From assembly GCA_016342655.1 (NCBI GenBank), contig JAEINL010000005.1, forward strand, positions 23,964 to 87,963: a stretch of 64,000 nucleotides of DNA, given 5' to 3'. How positions within the stretch are numbered: position 1 is the stretch's first letter; the number at the start of each line of letters is the position of its first letter. Shown piece by piece: positions 8,043 through 16,028 of the stretch. The DNA is from Sphaerochaeta sp. (lineage in GTDB: Bacteria > Spirochaetota > Spirochaetia > Sphaerochaetales > Sphaerochaetaceae). A program made the translations under genes and the position numbers. A model generated the notes under the pieces. That model saw only the letters and a program-made list of their open reading frames with translations, did no database searches and had not been told where the DNA came from.

Positions 8043-8466
8043 TTAAAAAATTGCAAATGTACTTTTCGCCTTTTGTAATTTGAATAGATACATATAGTTA
8101 TAATTTATGTCTGTGAGACATATAAGATCCTTTACAATCCAATATCATGCAAAAAACAGCTTAGTCTCTTACGTACGGGTCTGTGACAACAGAGGAAAGC
8201 TATTACCTGAACATTCCTGCTAGAGACTTAGGTAATCCATTCATTTTCATGCCACGTTTGGTACCACTTTGAGGCATCAAGAGTAACACCAAAATTCTTC
8301 AGGACTACTAACAGGCCCTTCTCTACAGCATATTTCTTAATTGTGCTGTTTTTTTGATATTCTCTCCTCTTTTGTCAGTTGTGATGTGCCTTAAGTGGTC
8401 TTACCATTAACGAGTAATGAAAGGACATGAAAGATTCATGTTTGAAACAGACCAAAAGGAGAGAAT
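8043..8466. other. 424-bp gap between divergent operons
   Basis: This gap separates the FdrA-YlbE operon and the AT-rich sugar ABC locus. It holds a possible minus-strand gene remnant (about 8228-8374), an upstream segment complementary to the ribosome binding site of the solute-binding protein gene, and a 7-3-7 inverted repeat, ACATGAA-aga-TTCATGT at 8425-8441, 25 bases before that gene, which may be a regulator site. No clear promoter could be assigned to the plus-strand operon. Confidence 0.6.
8228..8374 (-). pseudogene. Possible remnant of a protein C-terminus
   Basis: Translating the minus strand gives 48 open codons with protein-like composition and no start codon (pieces such as KGLLVVLKNFGVTLD and WHENEW), ending in TAA. 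Directly upstream in the same frame is a TGA preceded by 17 further open codons from an ATG. I do not recognise the family. It may be the tail of a decayed gene or chance, so confidence is low. Confidence 0.25.
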
Positions 8467-8468
8467 AT
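8357..8468 (+). promoter_or_regulatory. Possible anti-Shine-Dalgarno pairing upstream of the sugar-binding protein gene
   Basis: The segment ATATTCTCTCCTCTTTTG (8357-8374) is complementary, with a two-base bulge, to CAAAAGGAGAGAATAT (8453-8468), which contains the ribosome binding site and start of the solute-binding protein gene. If transcription starts upstream of 8357 the leader could fold and hide the ribosome binding site. The start of transcription is unknown, so the role is speculative. Confidence 0.35.
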
Positions 8469-9816
8469 GAGAAAAGTAAAATCAAAGATCATGATGATTA
8501 TTGTTATCATGATGATTGCTTCCATTTCAGTCTTTGCTGGTGGAGCAAAAGAGGGAACTGGCCAAGTAGATAGTAAAAGTGGGGCAGACGAAGTAATGAC
8601 ATTACAGATGTTCTACCCGGTACAAGTAGGTGGACCACTTACTAAACTTGTGGAAAAGATTGCAGATGATTTTCACAAGGCGAATCCGAACATTATTGTA
8701 AAACCAATTTATACTGGTAACTATGATGACACTGTCGTAAAAATTCAAACGGCTATTCAAGGGAAAACTCCACCTGATTTCTTCTTAAGTCTAGCAACCC
8801 AACGTTTTAGTTTAGCTTCTTCTGATTCAGTAATCCCACTTGATGACTTAATTGCAAAAGATGGTGGTGATGAATACATCAACGATTTCCTTCCTGGATT
8901 CATGGAAGACTCCTTTGTTGATGGAAAAATCTGGAGTATCCCCTTCCAAAGAAGTACTCAAATAATTTATTACAATAAGGAGGCCTTCAAGGAAGTTGGG
9001 CTGGATCCAGAATCTCCTCCAAAAACTTGGGCAGAATTACTCGATTTTTCCAAAAAGCTCACCAAGAAAGATGCAGGTGGGAACGTAGTGAGATGGGGCG
9101 TAGGCCTTGCTCAACAATCAGGATCTGCCCAATGGCAGTTCACTGGATTCTGTTTGGAAAACAGCGTGAATGGGGAAAACCTCATGAGTGATGATGGAAA
9201 GAAAGTATTCTTCAACACACCAGAAAACGTTGAGGCTCTCCAATTCCAAATTGACTTACAACAAAAATATGAAGTGATGCCTAAAGGTGTCGTCCAATGG
9301 ACAGAACTTCCTGGAGCTTTCTTAGAAGGGAAATATGGTATCATCTACCATACCACTGGAAACCTCACAAACATCTCCAAAAACGCTTCTTTTGAATTTG
9401 GAACAGGATTCATGCCTGGAAACAAACGTTATGGCGCTCCTACTGGCGGTGGCAACTTCTACATCACAAGCGGAATTTCTCCTGAAAGACAAGAAGCAGC
9501 ATGGAAATTCATTCGCTTTGCAACAACTCCAGAAAGATTAGCCCAATGGAATGTTGATACTGGATATGTTGCCCCAAGAGCAAGTAGCTTTGAAACAGCA
9601 ATTATGAAGAACTACTATGAGACTCTTCCCCAAGCCCAAGTTGCTAAAGATCAGCTAAAATATGCTAAGCCAGAATTGACCACATATGACTCGGCACGGA
9701 TCTGGAGAATATTCAATGATAACTACCAAGCAGCGATCATCGGTGATTTGACTGCTAAAGCAGCATTGGACAAAGCTCAGAACGAAGCTACAAAAGTATT
9801 GGAAAGATTTCAATAA
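8467..9816 (+). CDS. Sugar ABC transporter substrate-binding protein (family 1, UgpB/MalE-like)
   Basis: A 449-residue exported protein. The signal peptide has a long hydrophobic run (about residues 8-23) ending FAGGAKE, a style common in spirochaetes, and has no lipobox Cys, so it is probably periplasmic rather than a lipoprotein. The mature part has family-1 features: an early DFHKANPNI, WSIPFQRSTQIIYYNKEAF in the hinge region, and a C-terminal PERQEAAWKFIRFATT. The start has AAAGGAGAG before the ATG. Two permease genes follow but no ATPase, so a shared ATPase elsewhere (MsmK-like) probably drives uptake. Sugar specificity cannot be read; glycerol phosphate or an oligosaccharide are possible. 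Confidence 0.88.
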   Translation: MRKVKSKIMMIIVIMMIASISVFAGGAKEGTGQVDSKSGADEVMTLQMFYPVQVGGPLTKLVEKIADDFHKANPNIIVKPIYTGNYDDTVVKIQTAIQGKTPPDFFLSLATQRFSLASSDSVIPLDDLIAKDGGDEYINDFLPGFMEDSFVDGKIWSIPFQRSTQIIYYNKEAFKEVGLDPESPPKTWAELLDFSKKLTKKDAGGNVVRWGVGLAQQSGSAQWQFTGFCLENSVNGENLMSDDGKKVFFNTPENVEALQFQIDLQQKYEVMPKGVVQWTELPGAFLEGKYGIIYHTTGNLTNISKNASFEFGTGFMPGNKRYGAPTGGGNFYITSGISPERQEAAWKFIRFATTPERLAQWNVDTGYVAPRASSFETAIMKNYYETLPQAQVAKDQLKYAKPELTTYDSARIWRIFNDNYQAAIIGDLTAKAALDKAQNEATKVLERFQ

Positions 9817-9831
9817 TTAGAAATTCGTTCT

Positions 9832-9861
9832 GTACAACCACTCATTTTTGAGTGGTTGTAC
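9832..9861 (+). terminator. Perfect intercistronic hairpin between binding protein and permease genes
   Basis: GTACAACCACTCA and its exact reverse complement flank a TTTT loop, giving a 13-bp perfect stem. No U-run follows, so it is more likely an mRNA-stabilising or attenuating structure than a full terminator. In many sugar ABC operons this position lowers permease expression relative to the binding protein. It also shows that the track start of the permease (TTG inside the stem) is wrong. Confidence 0.7.
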
Positions 9862-9885
9862 TATCTCCCTAAAAGGAAATATGAA

Positions 9886-10803
9886 GTGAATCTACTCCAC
9901 TCAAAGCAATATCAAAAAAAATTAAGAATGAGAAGATTAGCAAATGATGGGAAAGCTTTTTTGCTGCTCCTACCTTCCCTAATTTTTCTTACCACCTTTA
10001 CCTTAGTTCCCATAGTGAAGAGTTTCTATATTAGTTTAATGGATTTACAACTTGGGATGAAAAAACCCTATTTTATTGGATTTGGAAATTATGTTGAACT
10101 ATTTACCAGCACTCTCTTTTGGAAAGTAATGGGGAATACTCTTCTCTTTGCAATTATGACAGTACTTCCAAGTATGATATTAGGCCTTGGATTAGCTCTT
10201 ATGCTGAATATGAAGCATAAGCTCACAGGACTGTTTAGAGTTTCATTCTTCTCTCCTGTCGTGATGCCACTCATTGCTGTGGCAAGTATCTGGATGTTTA
10301 TCTATATGCCAGATGCAGGGCTCCTTGATCAGTTGCGTGCAGCTTTGGGACTCCCTGGTCAAATATACCTCCAGCGGTCTGATACAGTACTACCAGCTCT
10401 TGCTATAGTCTATAACTGGAAAGAAGCTGGCTTTCTCATGATATTCTTTTTATCAGGCCTTCAAAGTATTTCTACAGAGATGTATGAAGCTGCAAAGATT
10501 GATGGAGCTAGCAAATTCACCATTTTCAGGAAGATGACTATTCCCTTATTAATGCCTACTACCCTATTTGTATCAACTATAGCCTTAACTGATTCATTTA
10601 AATTAGTTGACCACATTGCGATGATGACTGAGGGTATGCCTAACAATTCAAGTACTACATTACTCTATTATATATATCAAAATGGATTTAATTTCTTTAA
10701 CCAAGGGATCGCTTCGGCTCTTACTGTTATCCTTCTCATCATTATGCTCATTGCATCTTCCCTACAATTCTTCACCGCCGATAGTAGAATCCATTACAAT
10801 TAG
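9886..10803 (+). CDS. Sugar ABC transporter permease, MalF/UgpA type
   Basis: About 305 residues with six predicted transmembrane segments: the first near residues 25-45, LLLLPSLIFLTTF, then AIMTVLPSMILGLGLAL and others. The EAA loop, EAAKIDGASKFTIFRKMTIPLL, contacts the ATPase. The track begins at a TTG inside a hairpin; I choose the GTG at 9886, preceded by AAGGA, with an ATG at 9928 as an alternative. It follows the binding protein across the hairpin and precedes the second permease by 12 bp. Function: one half of the membrane channel of the importer. Secure family call; substrate unknown. Confidence 0.88.
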   Translation: MNLLHSKQYQKKLRMRRLANDGKAFLLLLPSLIFLTTFTLVPIVKSFYISLMDLQLGMKKPYFIGFGNYVELFTSTLFWKVMGNTLLFAIMTVLPSMILGLGLALMLNMKHKLTGLFRVSFFSPVVMPLIAVASIWMFIYMPDAGLLDQLRAALGLPGQIYLQRSDTVLPALAIVYNWKEAGFLMIFFLSGLQSISTEMYEAAKIDGASKFTIFRKMTIPLLMPTTLFVSTIALTDSFKLVDHIAMMTEGMPNNSSTTLLYYIYQNGFNFFNQGIASALTVILLIIMLIASSLQFFTADSRIHYN

Positions 10804-10815
10804 GAGTTTTGCACT

Positions 10816-11625
10816 ATGAACATCAAGCGTCTTTCTTTTATCCTATTTTCTTCTGTGTTCTCCTTTGTTTGGCTAATTCCCCTTATTTGGCTAGTGGTGA
10901 CGACATTCACTGAACCAACGTATTATATGTCAATCATCCCTAGCACTCCTTTTACCTTAGATAATATCAAATACATAGTAACTGCAGCTCCTTTTGGGCA
11001 GTATTATCTGAACACCATTACTATCACTCTTGGAATTTTTACCGTTCAGTTTATTACTGTTACTCTTGCAGCTTTTGCTCTTTCTGTGATGAATTTCAGG
11101 TTTGAAAAGTTAGCCTTCTTCTTAATCTTTGTTCAAATCATTATTCCTAATGATGTTCTTATAATGCCTAACTACTCAACCATTTCAGCTCTTGGGTTCA
11201 TCGATACAAAACTAGCTATCATGATGCCATTCTTCTGCAGTGCCTTTGGAATATTCTTACTCCGGCAAAGCTTCAAATCAATTCCTATTGCTTTGGCAGA
11301 CGCTTCAAAAATTGATGGGTGCAATTTGATACAGACTATCTGGAAAGTATATGTTCCAAACGCCAAACCAGCATATGTTTCTTTTGGTCTCGTCTCCATC
11401 AGTTATCACTGGAACAACTATCTATGGCCAATGATTGTAACGAACTCAGTGGAGAATAGACCTCTAACTGTAGGTCTCGCCATTTTTGCCAAATCAAAAG
11501 AAGCTGTTATGCAGTGGGCTAATGTATGCGCTGCCACATTCATTATCATTCTTCCCCTACTATTGGCATTTCTTTTCTTCCAAAAACAGTTTATCAATAG
11601 TTTCGTGAGTTCAGGAATAAAATAG
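10816..11625 (+). CDS. Sugar ABC transporter permease, MalG/UgpE type
   Basis: A 269-residue inner-membrane protein with six predicted transmembrane segments. The first is near residues 5-28 (LSFILFSSVFSFVWLIPLIWL), and the EAA-type loop is ADASKIDGCNLIQTIWKVYVPNAKP. AGGAG lies eight bases before the ATG. It forms the channel together with the upstream permease. The C-terminus FVSSGIK matches the usual ending of MalG-type subunits. It sits in a compact run (12 bp and 8 bp gaps) followed by the metallo-beta-lactamase-fold gene, so all are one transcript. Base composition is as AT-rich as the rest of the block. Confidence 0.88.
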   Translation: MNIKRLSFILFSSVFSFVWLIPLIWLVVTTFTEPTYYMSIIPSTPFTLDNIKYIVTAAPFGQYYLNTITITLGIFTVQFITVTLAAFALSVMNFRFEKLAFFLIFVQIIIPNDVLIMPNYSTISALGFIDTKLAIMMPFFCSAFGIFLLRQSFKSIPIALADASKIDGCNLIQTIWKVYVPNAKPAYVSFGLVSISYHWNNYLWPMIVTNSVENRPLTVGLAIFAKSKEAVMQWANVCAATFIIILPLLLAFLFFQKQFINSFVSSGIK

Positions 11626-11633
11626 AGGTAGCT

Positions 11634-12338
11634 ATGAAATTACAATTTTTAGGGTGTGGCGGTGGATACACCCCATCTTTGAACAATACAAATGCTTTCT
11701 TCGTAAAAGGTGATACATTCTTTTTATTAGATTGCGGGTTTAGTACATTTAATCAATTGTTACAAATTGATGATTTCCTCAAAGCAAAGAATTTTGTTAT
11801 CCTTCTTACCCATCTTCATGGGGATCACTGTGGCTCGTTAAGCATGACTATCAGCTACTCCCACAGTATCCTACACAGAATTCCAACTCTCATCTTTCCC
11901 CTACGTACAGTAACTGAATTACTTTCCCTTATGGGAATCCCTGAAAATCAGTATATATTACGGCAATATTTAGAGGAGACGGATGGTGTTTCCGGGTCCC
12001 CTATCGTGGTGCAACACACACCCCTGATGAGTTGTTTTGGGTATTTGCTCAAAGACGAGGAAAAGAGCATCTTCTACGGTGGAGACTCATCCTCAATTCC
12101 AAAAGAGATACTGCATTCCCTTCATGCCAACAGTATTGATGAAGTCTACCAGGATACCACCTATGAGAGAGGAGAGCATGCTTCTCACGGGACTCTCGAT
12201 TATCTCGATTCAGTTATTTCTCCTGAATATAAACATAAAGTCTACTGTATGCACTTTGATCATAACTTTATTGGAGAGGTAATACATAGAGGATACCAAG
12301 TTGTTTCTTCCTATACAGCAATTGCACAAATAAGCTAA
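11634..12338 (+). CDS. Metallo-beta-lactamase-fold hydrolase (RNase Z/phosphodiesterase-like)
   Basis: A 234-residue cytoplasmic protein (no signal peptide). The N-terminal MKLQFLGCGGGYTPSLNNTNAFF opening and the metal motif THLHGDHCG (about residues 59-67) place it in the RNase Z/PhnP-like branch. The second metal sites are probably GGDSS and the C-terminal CMHFDH. Such small enzymes are often phosphodiesterases or lactonases rather than tRNases, and it is short for a tRNase Z and has no exosite arm. It is cotranscribed with a sugar importer lacking its own hydrolase, so it may split an imported phosphodiester, such as glycerophosphodiesters or a cyclic sugar phosphate. Fold certain; substrate inference only. 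Confidence 0.8.
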   Translation: MKLQFLGCGGGYTPSLNNTNAFFVKGDTFFLLDCGFSTFNQLLQIDDFLKAKNFVILLTHLHGDHCGSLSMTISYSHSILHRIPTLIFPLRTVTELLSLMGIPENQYILRQYLEETDGVSGSPIVVQHTPLMSCFGYLLKDEEKSIFYGGDSSSIPKEILHSLHANSIDEVYQDTTYERGEHASHGTLDYLDSVISPEYKHKVYCMHFDHNFIGEVIHRGYQVVSSYTAIAQIS

Positions 12339-12348
12339 TATATTGATC

Positions 12349-13107
12349 ATGATAAAAGTTGTAATTGCAGATGACGAATATTATATTCTCAAGGAATTGG
12401 ATGATATCATAGACTGGAACAGGATTGGATGTGAAATAGTAGGAAATGCCAAAAATGGGAGAGAAGCGAAAGAATTGGTTCTTTCTCTCCATGCAGATCT
12501 CCTTATTACTGATATAAAAATGCCATTTGTTGATGGACTCTCTGTGATCCAAGACCTTCACGAACATAACAAGGAGATAGAATTTATTTTAATTTCTGGG
12601 TATAGTGATTTTTCTTATGCTTTGCAAGGGATAAAATTTGGAGTCTCTGACTATCTTCTAAAACCAATCGATAGCACAGAATTAATGAATGCTGTTAAGA
12701 AAATAGTGAGGAAGAAAGAGGGATTCCCACTCCAAAATGAAGAAAATCCCATTATAGAACAAGTGGTTCAAACCAATAGATATATTAAAAGAGCCCTAGA
12801 ATATGTAGAAAAACACTATGCTTCCCCTTTACATCTTCAAGAAGTAGCAGATTCTCTCTCAATTAGCAGTAGCTATTTAAGTAAGCTCTTTGTTGATAAA
12901 TTAGAGATGAGATTTACCCAATTTGTCAATCTGTACAGAATAAAAGTAAGCCAACAATATTTGAAATCAACAGACAAGACCATAGAAGAGATAGCTTCCA
13001 TTGTGGGATACAGCGATTATAAATACTATTCACATGTATTCAAAACTGTAAGCGGGATGACTCCGATGCAATATAAGAGTGAAAGAAGTTACTATGTTAA
13101 TTCATAA
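12349..13107 (+). CDS. Response regulator with AraC output domain (YesN type)
   Basis: A 252-residue protein from the ATG at 12349 (the track also counts a TTG two codons earlier; neither has a clear ribosome binding site). Residues 1-120 are a receiver domain with acidic pocket ADDE and the phosphoacceptor in LLITDIKMP. The C-terminal 100 residues are an AraC pair of helix-turn-helices (LQEVADSLSISSSYLSKLF; IEEIASIVGYSDYKYYSHVFK). It is 10 bp after the metallohydrolase gene and overlaps the histidine kinase gene, forming a YesN/YesM pair. Such pairs sense sugars and activate the adjacent ABC importer. Which promoter it controls is not visible. Confidence 0.92.
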   Translation: MIKVVIADDEYYILKELDDIIDWNRIGCEIVGNAKNGREAKELVLSLHADLLITDIKMPFVDGLSVIQDLHEHNKEIEFILISGYSDFSYALQGIKFGVSDYLLKPIDSTELMNAVKKIVRKKEGFPLQNEENPIIEQVVQTNRYIKRALEYVEKHYASPLHLQEVADSLSISSSYLSKLFVDKLEMRFTQFVNLYRIKVSQQYLKSTDKTIEEIASIVGYSDYKYYSHVFKTVSGMTPMQYKSERSYYVNS

Positions 13108-14836
13108 CAAAAAGAAGATGCATAGTTTTTCTTTTACCCTGAAGAACATCTATAAGAAAATTAATTCTTTTGTATATGACAAACGATATTTCATTAAACT
13201 CAGTCTCATCTACATAGGGATATCCCTTTCTCTCTTCGTTATTTTATCAATAATTTTTGAAAATGTTTATACTTCCATTAGTCGAAATTATATTTATGGG
13301 CAGGAGAAACTGAAAAGCACTCAAATCGCCAATTCTATTGAAGAATTGATGCAAGAATACGTGTTGATGTCAGAAAATCTTGCATCTAATGATGATATTC
13401 AACAATTTTTCAAATTTGACAATGATACGGTAACCAATAAGGCTGCACAAGATGCAATTGAAGATTACTTCCTCTTCAAGAAAGGAAAGGAAGAGATACA
13501 CCTCATTAGTAAGATAGGGGAAAGAACAATTAGTACTGGATATATTCCTAATATATACCTCTATAAAAATTGGGGTATATTGTATGATTTACAGCACATG
13601 AATGGTTCAACAATGTATTTTAGCTCTCTCTACAGGGGCCTATCTGGAGATGGAATATCTCTCTCAGTGGCAACGAAAGTAAAGGATGACAGTGGCAAAG
13701 TAATTGGATATGTTATTGTAGATATCTATCGGAACACTCTTCAAAACCTCTTCAATAATCTCCTCACTTCTCAGTCGAGCATTAAGATCTCAAACAAACA
13801 GAATTTTATCAGATTCAGCAATGAGGATACCTATGATGAAGGAACACTGTATGAACCAATACATGAGTCTGATTATGTATATACCTTCACTACTTCCATA
13901 CTCGATGGATCCTTTTCTATTCACTATGAGGTGAAAAACACCTTCCTTCTTCACATTAAATCGACATTCCAAACACAGTTTTTCTATCTAATCGCTCTTA
14001 GCATTATCATCAGTATGATAACAGCTCTGATCATTTCATCCGGTATTCGTAAACCCATCAAGACTCTCATTGAAACGATGAAAATTGTGGGGAAAGGGAA
14101 TTTAGATGCTCAAATAACATTAGTAAAAAGAAATGACCTTCATGAATTGCAGGATGAATTCAACAAGTTAGTAAGGAGACTAAAAACATTACAGAATGAG
14201 AATATACAGAATGAAAAACTCCTACATCTCGCTCAAATTGAATTTTTACAAGCTCAGATCAAGCCTCATTTTCTCTATAATATGATGGCAACCATTAAAG
14301 GAATGATTTCCATCTGTCCCCCTGAAGAAGTGAAGAACGCAATAGTAATTCTTACGAAGATACTAAGAGAATCGTATGATTTCTCAGAAGAACTAAAACC
14401 TTTGAAATCCCACCTTTCTTTTATTCAAAACTATATCGATATGCAAAACTACCGATTTCCTGGTCGTTTCTCCCTCTCTGTAGATGTCACCGAAGATGCA
14501 CTCAATACACGGATGCCTCCTCTCTTATTACAACCTATGATTGAAAATTCAATTATCCATGGATTCAAGGATAAAGAGAGCCATTGTAATATCTCAATAG
14601 TAGGATATTGCAACGACAACTATCTTCACCTGAGTATTATGGATGATGGTATTGGAATGTCAGAGGAGAAGCTAGCGATAATTAACGAATATGCACTTTC
14701 AGAGCACTCCCCTCATGTGGGCCTTGCCAATGTATTTAAAAGAATCAAATACTTTTATGACAATTCCAGTTCGATACACATAGAAAGTACAAAGGGAAAA
14801 GGAACCACAGTGACCTGCACCCTGCAGGCACTGTAG
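13094..14836 (+). CDS. Membrane histidine kinase (YesM/LytS-like, His_kinase family)
   Basis: About 580 residues. A transmembrane segment near residues 35-58 (LSLIYIGISLSLFVILSIIF), an extracytoplasmic sensor region of about 230 residues, a second transmembrane segment near 295-315, a HAMP linker, then a His_kinase domain with the phosphoacceptor in QIKPHFLYNMMATIKG and an ATPase domain with LLQPMIENSIIHG and DDGIGM. I use the ATG at 13094, overlapping the regulator gene by 14 bp, which suggests translational coupling; a GTG at 13079 is possible. It is the last gene of the sugar operon. Ligand unknown, probably the transported sugar or its binding-protein complex. Confidence 0.92.
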   Translation: MLIHNKKKMHSFSFTLKNIYKKINSFVYDKRYFIKLSLIYIGISLSLFVILSIIFENVYTSISRNYIYGQEKLKSTQIANSIEELMQEYVLMSENLASNDDIQQFFKFDNDTVTNKAAQDAIEDYFLFKKGKEEIHLISKIGERTISTGYIPNIYLYKNWGILYDLQHMNGSTMYFSSLYRGLSGDGISLSVATKVKDDSGKVIGYVIVDIYRNTLQNLFNNLLTSQSSIKISNKQNFIRFSNEDTYDEGTLYEPIHESDYVYTFTTSILDGSFSIHYEVKNTFLLHIKSTFQTQFFYLIALSIIISMITALIISSGIRKPIKTLIETMKIVGKGNLDAQITLVKRNDLHELQDEFNKLVRRLKTLQNENIQNEKLLHLAQIEFLQAQIKPHFLYNMMATIKGMISICPPEEVKNAIVILTKILRESYDFSEELKPLKSHLSFIQNYIDMQNYRFPGRFSLSVDVTEDALNTRMPPLLLQPMIENSIIHGFKDKESHCNISIVGYCNDNYLHLSIMDDGIGMSEEKLAIINEYALSEHSPHVGLANVFKRIKYFYDNSSSIHIESTKGKGTTVTCTLQAL

Positions 14837-14909
14837 AACATAGGGCACCTCCTAACCAGGCAGAACATATTACGCTTTTTTTTCCGGCTCACCAGAGATA
14901 GGACGAAAC

Positions 14910-16028
14910 CTATTTCTTCTTCCTAGGCAGGAACAAGGCATTCACAGGGTCAATGACGAAGGAGACCTGCTGATCCTCATTGAATATTTGCATAGTGTTC
15001 GTATAAGGGACAAAGGCTTTTATCATCTCACCATTTGGTAGTGTCAGCTCATACTCCACATGGCTACCAACAAATATGGAAGAGGTCACTGTCGCATTGA
15101 AAGATTCCTCACCCCCCTTATACGGCACTACATTTATTGACTCTGGGCGTATGACAAGAGCGGCATCCTTCCCCACCTGATAGCTCTCCACACTGGGATC
15201 AATATGGTCTGGAACGATACATCTGGCACCGAATACTCCCCCATTGTGCGTATTCACCTCCAAGTTCTCTCCTGTGAAGGAGGTTACTTTTAGATGCATG
15301 ATATTCGCTTGTCCGATAAAATCAGCAACAAAGAGGGACTGGGGATTGCTATATATCTCAAAAGCGGTCCCCACCTGCTCCACCTTCCCCTTGTTCATCA
15401 CGACAATCCTATCAGCCATAGAGAGGGCCTCGCTCTGATCATGGGTGACATACAGACAGGTAATGCCTAATTTCTTTTGGAGCTTGCGGATCTCTGTACG
15501 CATATGGATTCGTAGCTTGGCATCCAGATTGGAAAGGGGCTCATCCATCAACAGCAGATTAGGTTCCATGACTATCACCCGGGCAAGAGCAACCCGTTGC
15601 TGCTCCCCTCCTGACAATTGGCTTGGAAAGCGGTTCTCTGTGTTTTTGAGTCCGACAAGCAAGAGGGCGTCCTTGACCTTGTCACGGATGTCTTTTTCTC
15701 CGCGGGATTTGAGACCATAGGCCACATTATTATAGACACTCATGTGGGGAAACAGGGCATAGTTCTGGAAAACGAACCCTATCTTTCGCTTATTTACAGG
15801 GGTGTTTGTCATATCAAGACCACGAATGGTAATAGCTCCACTTGTGGGTAGTTCAAATCCTGCAACCATTCGTAAGGTGGTTGTCTTACCACAACCGGAG
15901 GGTCCAAGAAAGGTGACCATCTCCCCCTCTTCCACCTGAAGGTTCACCCTATCGACAGCTGTTATATATCCATCATCTTTTTTGAAGGTTTTTGTTACAT
16001 TTTCAAGATTAAGCGCCAATTTTTTCAT
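14910..16028 (-). CDS. ABC transporter ATP-binding protein, FbpC/PotA type
   Basis: A 372-residue importer ATPase. Walker A GPSGCGKTT (about residues 40-48), Q-loop FQNYALFPHMS, signature LSGGEQQRVALARV, Walker B LLLMDEPLSNLDA and H-loop THDQ are intact. A C-terminal TOBE-type regulatory domain follows (about 240-372). It overlaps the permease gene by 20 bp and is the last gene of a binding protein-permease-ATPase set on the minus strand. It energises uptake of ferric iron, sugar phosphate or a similar anion. A second, very similar ATPase lies at 20.9-22.1 kb. The exact substrate cannot be read from this subunit. Confidence 0.9.
   Translation of the reverse strand: MKKLALNLENVTKTFKKDDGYITAVDRVNLQVEEGEMVTFLGPSGCGKTTTLRMVAGFELPTSGAITIRGLDMTNTPVNKRKIGFVFQNYALFPHMSVYNNVAYGLKSRGEKDIRDKVKDALLLVGLKNTENRFPSQLSGGEQQRVALARVIVMEPNLLLMDEPLSNLDAKLRIHMRTEIRKLQKKLGITCLYVTHDQSEALSMADRIVVMNKGKVEQVGTAFEIYSNPQSLFVADFIGQANIMHLKVTSFTGENLEVNTHNGGVFGARCIVPDHIDPSVESYQVGKDAALVIRPESINVVPYKGGEESFNATVTSSIFVGSHVEYELTLPNGEMIKAFVPYTNTMQIFNEDQQVSFVIDPVNALFLPRKKK

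Noticed and set aside
9856-9885. TTG start of the first permease given by the ORF track
   Set aside because: It is inside a perfect hairpin and lacks a ribosome binding site; GTG at 9886 is better.
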